Part shown: positions 3,866 through 6,016 of the stretch, one piece after another
Layout of the letters: each line of letters begins with the position of its first letter
Position numbering within the stretch: the stretch's first letter is position 1
Assembly (NCBI GenBank): GCA_958418185.1
Contig: CATZEP010000083.1
Coordinates: 1-6,016 of the forward strand
Reading direction: 5' to 3'
Length of the DNA stretch: 6,016 bases
Origin: an uncultured Collinsella sp.
GTDB lineage: Bacteria > Actinomycetota > Coriobacteriia > Coriobacteriales > Coriobacteriaceae
The notes under the pieces: model-generated
Databases searched by the model: none
What the model was told of the DNA's origin: nothing
What the model saw: the letters and a program-made list of their open reading frames with translations, nothing else
Made by a program: the position numbers and the translations under genes

Positions 3866-6016
3866 AGCGCATCAGCGCAGCGCTTACAGATATGCGCGTG
3901 GCCGTTGTACTCGCCGACGGTGGTGCGATAGTTCCAGCAACGGTCGCAGCACTCGCCCTCGGCAGCCTCAATAGCGACGGAAAGCTCCTCGCCCTGGGTC
4001 AGCTCAACATCGGAGACGATGTAGAACTCGGCCAGGTCGACGGCTTTGTCGCCGGTCAGCAGCGCATACATCTCGGCGGGAACGACCGCCTTGACGCGGA
4101 CCTGCTGGCTCTTGGTGAAGGTGCCGGCAGAACGGGCATCCTCAAGGGCCTTGGTCACAGCGCTACGGAGCTCGAGTGAAGCCTCGAGCACGCCCTCAAA
4201 CTCATTGGCCTCGTCGACCGTGATAGGCGACTTGTACCAATCGAGCAGCGCGGCGTACTTCTGGTGATCGACGCAGCCGGCGGGCGCATAGGCCATGGCC
4301 TCGTCGACGGTGTAGGACAAGATCGGCTGCAGATCGCGCATGAGCATCGAGAAGAGCTCGGCGAGCACGGTCTGAGCGCTGCGGCGCTCGAGCGAGCCGG
4401 GCTTCTCGCAGTACAGACGATCCTTCAGGGCGTCGAGGTACACGTTGGAGAGCTCGGTAACCACAAAGTCGTAAAGCGCACGGTAGGCGCGCGGGAACTC
4501 GTAGCAGGAGTAAGCGTCGTCGACCTCGGCCTGGACCTGGGTCAGGCGGGCAACCATGAGCTTGTCGAGCGGCAGCAGGTCGGCAAAGGCGACACCGTCG
4601 GTCTCGGGCTCAAACTGACCCTCGAGCTCGGAGAGCAGGAAGCGCAGCGTGTTGCGGAAACGGCGGTAGGCATCGGACGTACGAGCGAGAATCTCGTGGT
4701 CGATGGAAACGTCGGAGCTGGTGTCGACCGAGGCAACCCACAGGCGGATGATGTCGGCACCCATCTCGTCGCAGACCTTGTTGGGGTCGATGACGTTGCC
4801 GAGCGACTTGGACATCTTGCGGCCCTGGCCGTCGAGCGTGAAGCCCTGCGAGACGACCGCCTTGTACGGAGCGTGGCCGTTGGCACCCACCGAGGTCAGC
4901 AGCGAGCTCTGGAACCAACCGCGGTGCTGGTCGGAGCCCTCGAGATACACGTCAGCCGGGTACTCAAGCTCGGGGCGATACTCGCATACGGCCTTCCAAG
5001 ACACGCCGGAGTCCCACCACACGTCGAGGATGTCCTTATCGGCCTTGAGGTGATGGCCGCCGCACTTGGGGCAGACGCAGGCCTCGCCCAGGTAGCTCTC
5101 GGGAGCGTCGGTGAACCAGGCGTCGGAGCCCTTCTCATGGAAGAGCTTGATGACGGCGTCGAGCGTGGCGTCGTTCATGACCTTCTCGCCGCAGTCGGCG
5201 CAAGTGTAGCTGGGGATAGGCACGCCCCAGTTGCGCTGACGGCTGATGCACCAATCGGGACGCTGCTCGACCATGGCACCAATGCGATTGGCCGCGTGGG
5301 CCGGATACCACTTGACGTTCTCGCGGATCTCTTTGCCAGCCTGCTCGCGCAAACCGGTCTTGTCCATCGAGACAAACCACTGGTCGGTAGCACGGAAGAG
5401 CACCGGGTGCTTGCAGCGCCAGCAGTGCGGATAGCTGTGCGTGATCTTCTTCTCGAGGACCAGGGTGCCGCGCTCGCGCAGGAACTCGATGATATGCGGG
5501 TTGGCCTCATCAGTATCCATACCGCTGAAGGGGCCACCGGTGCCAAACTCCTCACCGGTGTAGAACTTGCCGGCGTCGTCGACCGGCATGCAGATGTCGG
5601 TGATGCCCTCCTTGAGGCAGGCAAAGTAGTCGTCGACGCCGTGGCCGGGCGAGTTGTGAACGATACCGGTACCGTCATCGACACCGACGTAATCGGCCAG
5701 CAACGCCACGCCCTCAACGCCGTCAAAGATCGGCTGCTTGTAGTGGATGTGGTGGAAGGTCTCGGCGGGAACCACATAGGGCTTGCCGTCGACCATAACG
5801 GGGGTGTACTCCCAGCCAAACTCCTCACAGCACTTGGGAGCCAGGTCCTCGAGCATGACCTCGGCACGACCGTCGTGCTCAACGGCGACATAGGCGGCGC
5901 CGGGCTTAAGGGAAACGGCCTGGTCGGAGGGGATGGTCCACGGCGTGGTCGTCCAGATGATAAAGTCGACCGGGCCGTCGAAGTTCTCGAGGCCGGCGGG
6001 CTTGGAGGTCATCTCA
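3862..6016 (-). CDS. ileS: Isoleucyl-tRNA synthetase (N-terminal part beyond window)
   Basis: This class I synthetase charges tRNA-Ile and edits misactivated valine. The frame is open from the right edge to TAG at 3862, about 717 residues of a protein usually near 930. The ATG at 6012 is internal (a Glu codon precedes it), and the HIGH-motif half of the catalytic fold lies outside. Counting from that Met, the CP1 editing domain shows WTTTPWT (20-26) and VHNSPGHGVDDY (118-129). T21-T23, H119 and D128 match the E. coli editing residues T241-T243, H333 and D342. WCISRQRNWGVPIP (254-267) follows, then a likely zinc ribbon (C271, C274, C314, C317), WWDSG (332-336), GWFQSSL (365-371) and KMSKS (399-403). 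The anticodon-binding helical domain spans about 480-640, and a C-terminal zinc finger (CDRCW and ICKRC, 689-712) ends the protein. It is a bacterial-type, editing-competent enzyme. Any T-box leader would lie beyond the right edge. Confidence 0.97.
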   Translation of the reverse strand, partial: EMTSKPAGLENFDGPVDFIIWTTTPWTIPSDQAVSLKPGAAYVAVEHDGRAEVMLEDLAPKCCEEFGWEYTPVMVDGKPYVVPAETFHHIHYKQPIFDGVEGVALLADYVGVDDGTGIVHNSPGHGVDDYFACLKEGITDICMPVDDAGKFYTGEEFGTGGPFSGMDTDEANPHIIEFLRERGTLVLEKKITHSYPHCWRCKHPVLFRATDQWFVSMDKTGLREQAGKEIRENVKWYPAHAANRIGAMVEQRPDWCISRQRNWGVPIPSYTCADCGEKVMNDATLDAVIKLFHEKGSDAWFTDAPESYLGEACVCPKCGGHHLKADKDILDVWWDSGVSWKAVCEYRPELEYPADVYLEGSDQHRGWFQSSLLTSVGANGHAPYKAVVSQGFTLDGQGRKMSKSLGNVIDPNKVCDEMGADIIRLWVASVDTSSDVSIDHEILARTSDAYRRFRNTLRFLLSELEGQFEPETDGVAFADLLPLDKLMVARLTQVQAEVDDAYSCYEFPRAYRALYDFVVTELSNVYLDALKDRLYCEKPGSLERRSAQTVLAELFSMLMRDLQPILSYTVDEAMAYAPAGCVDHQKYAALLDWYKSPITVDEANEFEGVLEASLELRSAVTKALEDARSAGTFTKSQQVRVKAVVPAEMYALLTGDKAVDLAEFYIVSDVELTQGEELSVAIEAAEGECCDRCWNYRTTVGEYNGHAHICKRCADAL

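Noticed and set aside
5993..6016. Start of ileS at ATG 6012
   Set aside because: The residues just after it belong to the internal editing domain (WTTTPWT), and the frame continues upstream with a Glu codon, so the true start lies beyond the window.

Overview
All genes in this window lie on the minus strand, so read it from right to left. It looks like an ordinary chromosomal stretch from a fairly GC-rich bacterium. The protein sequences and the ileS, lspA, RluA-type gene order suggest Actinomycetota, most likely a gut Coriobacteriia such as Collinsella. That placement rests on overall impression and was not tested by a search.

Layout in the direction of transcription. The isoleucyl-tRNA synthetase gene (ileS) enters from the right edge without its N-terminal part and stops at 3862. 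A 372-base gap follows. Its first 250 bases or so are packed with inverted repeats and end in an intrinsic terminator at 3610-3640. The gap then leads to lspA (signal peptidase II, 3489-2890), which appears to start at a TTG codon. lspA overlaps a RluA/RluD-type pseudouridine synthase gene by one base (TAATG). After an 82-base gap with a possible promoter comes a membrane family 2 glycosyltransferase (1794-499), closed by a strong intrinsic terminator at 450-490. Only 32 bases after that terminator, a small A24-type prepilin peptidase starts at 417 and runs off the left edge.

The genes group as follows. ileS is a translation gene with its own terminator. lspA and the pseudouridine synthase form a tight two-gene unit that also occurs in Firmicutes (lspA-ylyB) and combines lipoprotein maturation with RNA modification. 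The glycosyltransferase looks like a single-gene unit for cell-surface polysaccharide or glycolipid synthesis. The peptidase belongs to pilus or pseudopilus biogenesis, and its partners would lie outside the window.

No coding system here looks previously undescribed. The parts most worth a second look are non-coding: the structured ileS-lspA interval, above all a 24-pair interrupted hairpin at 3731-3814, and the terminator carrying a GGGGACAGGCACC core that resembles a dispersed repeat.
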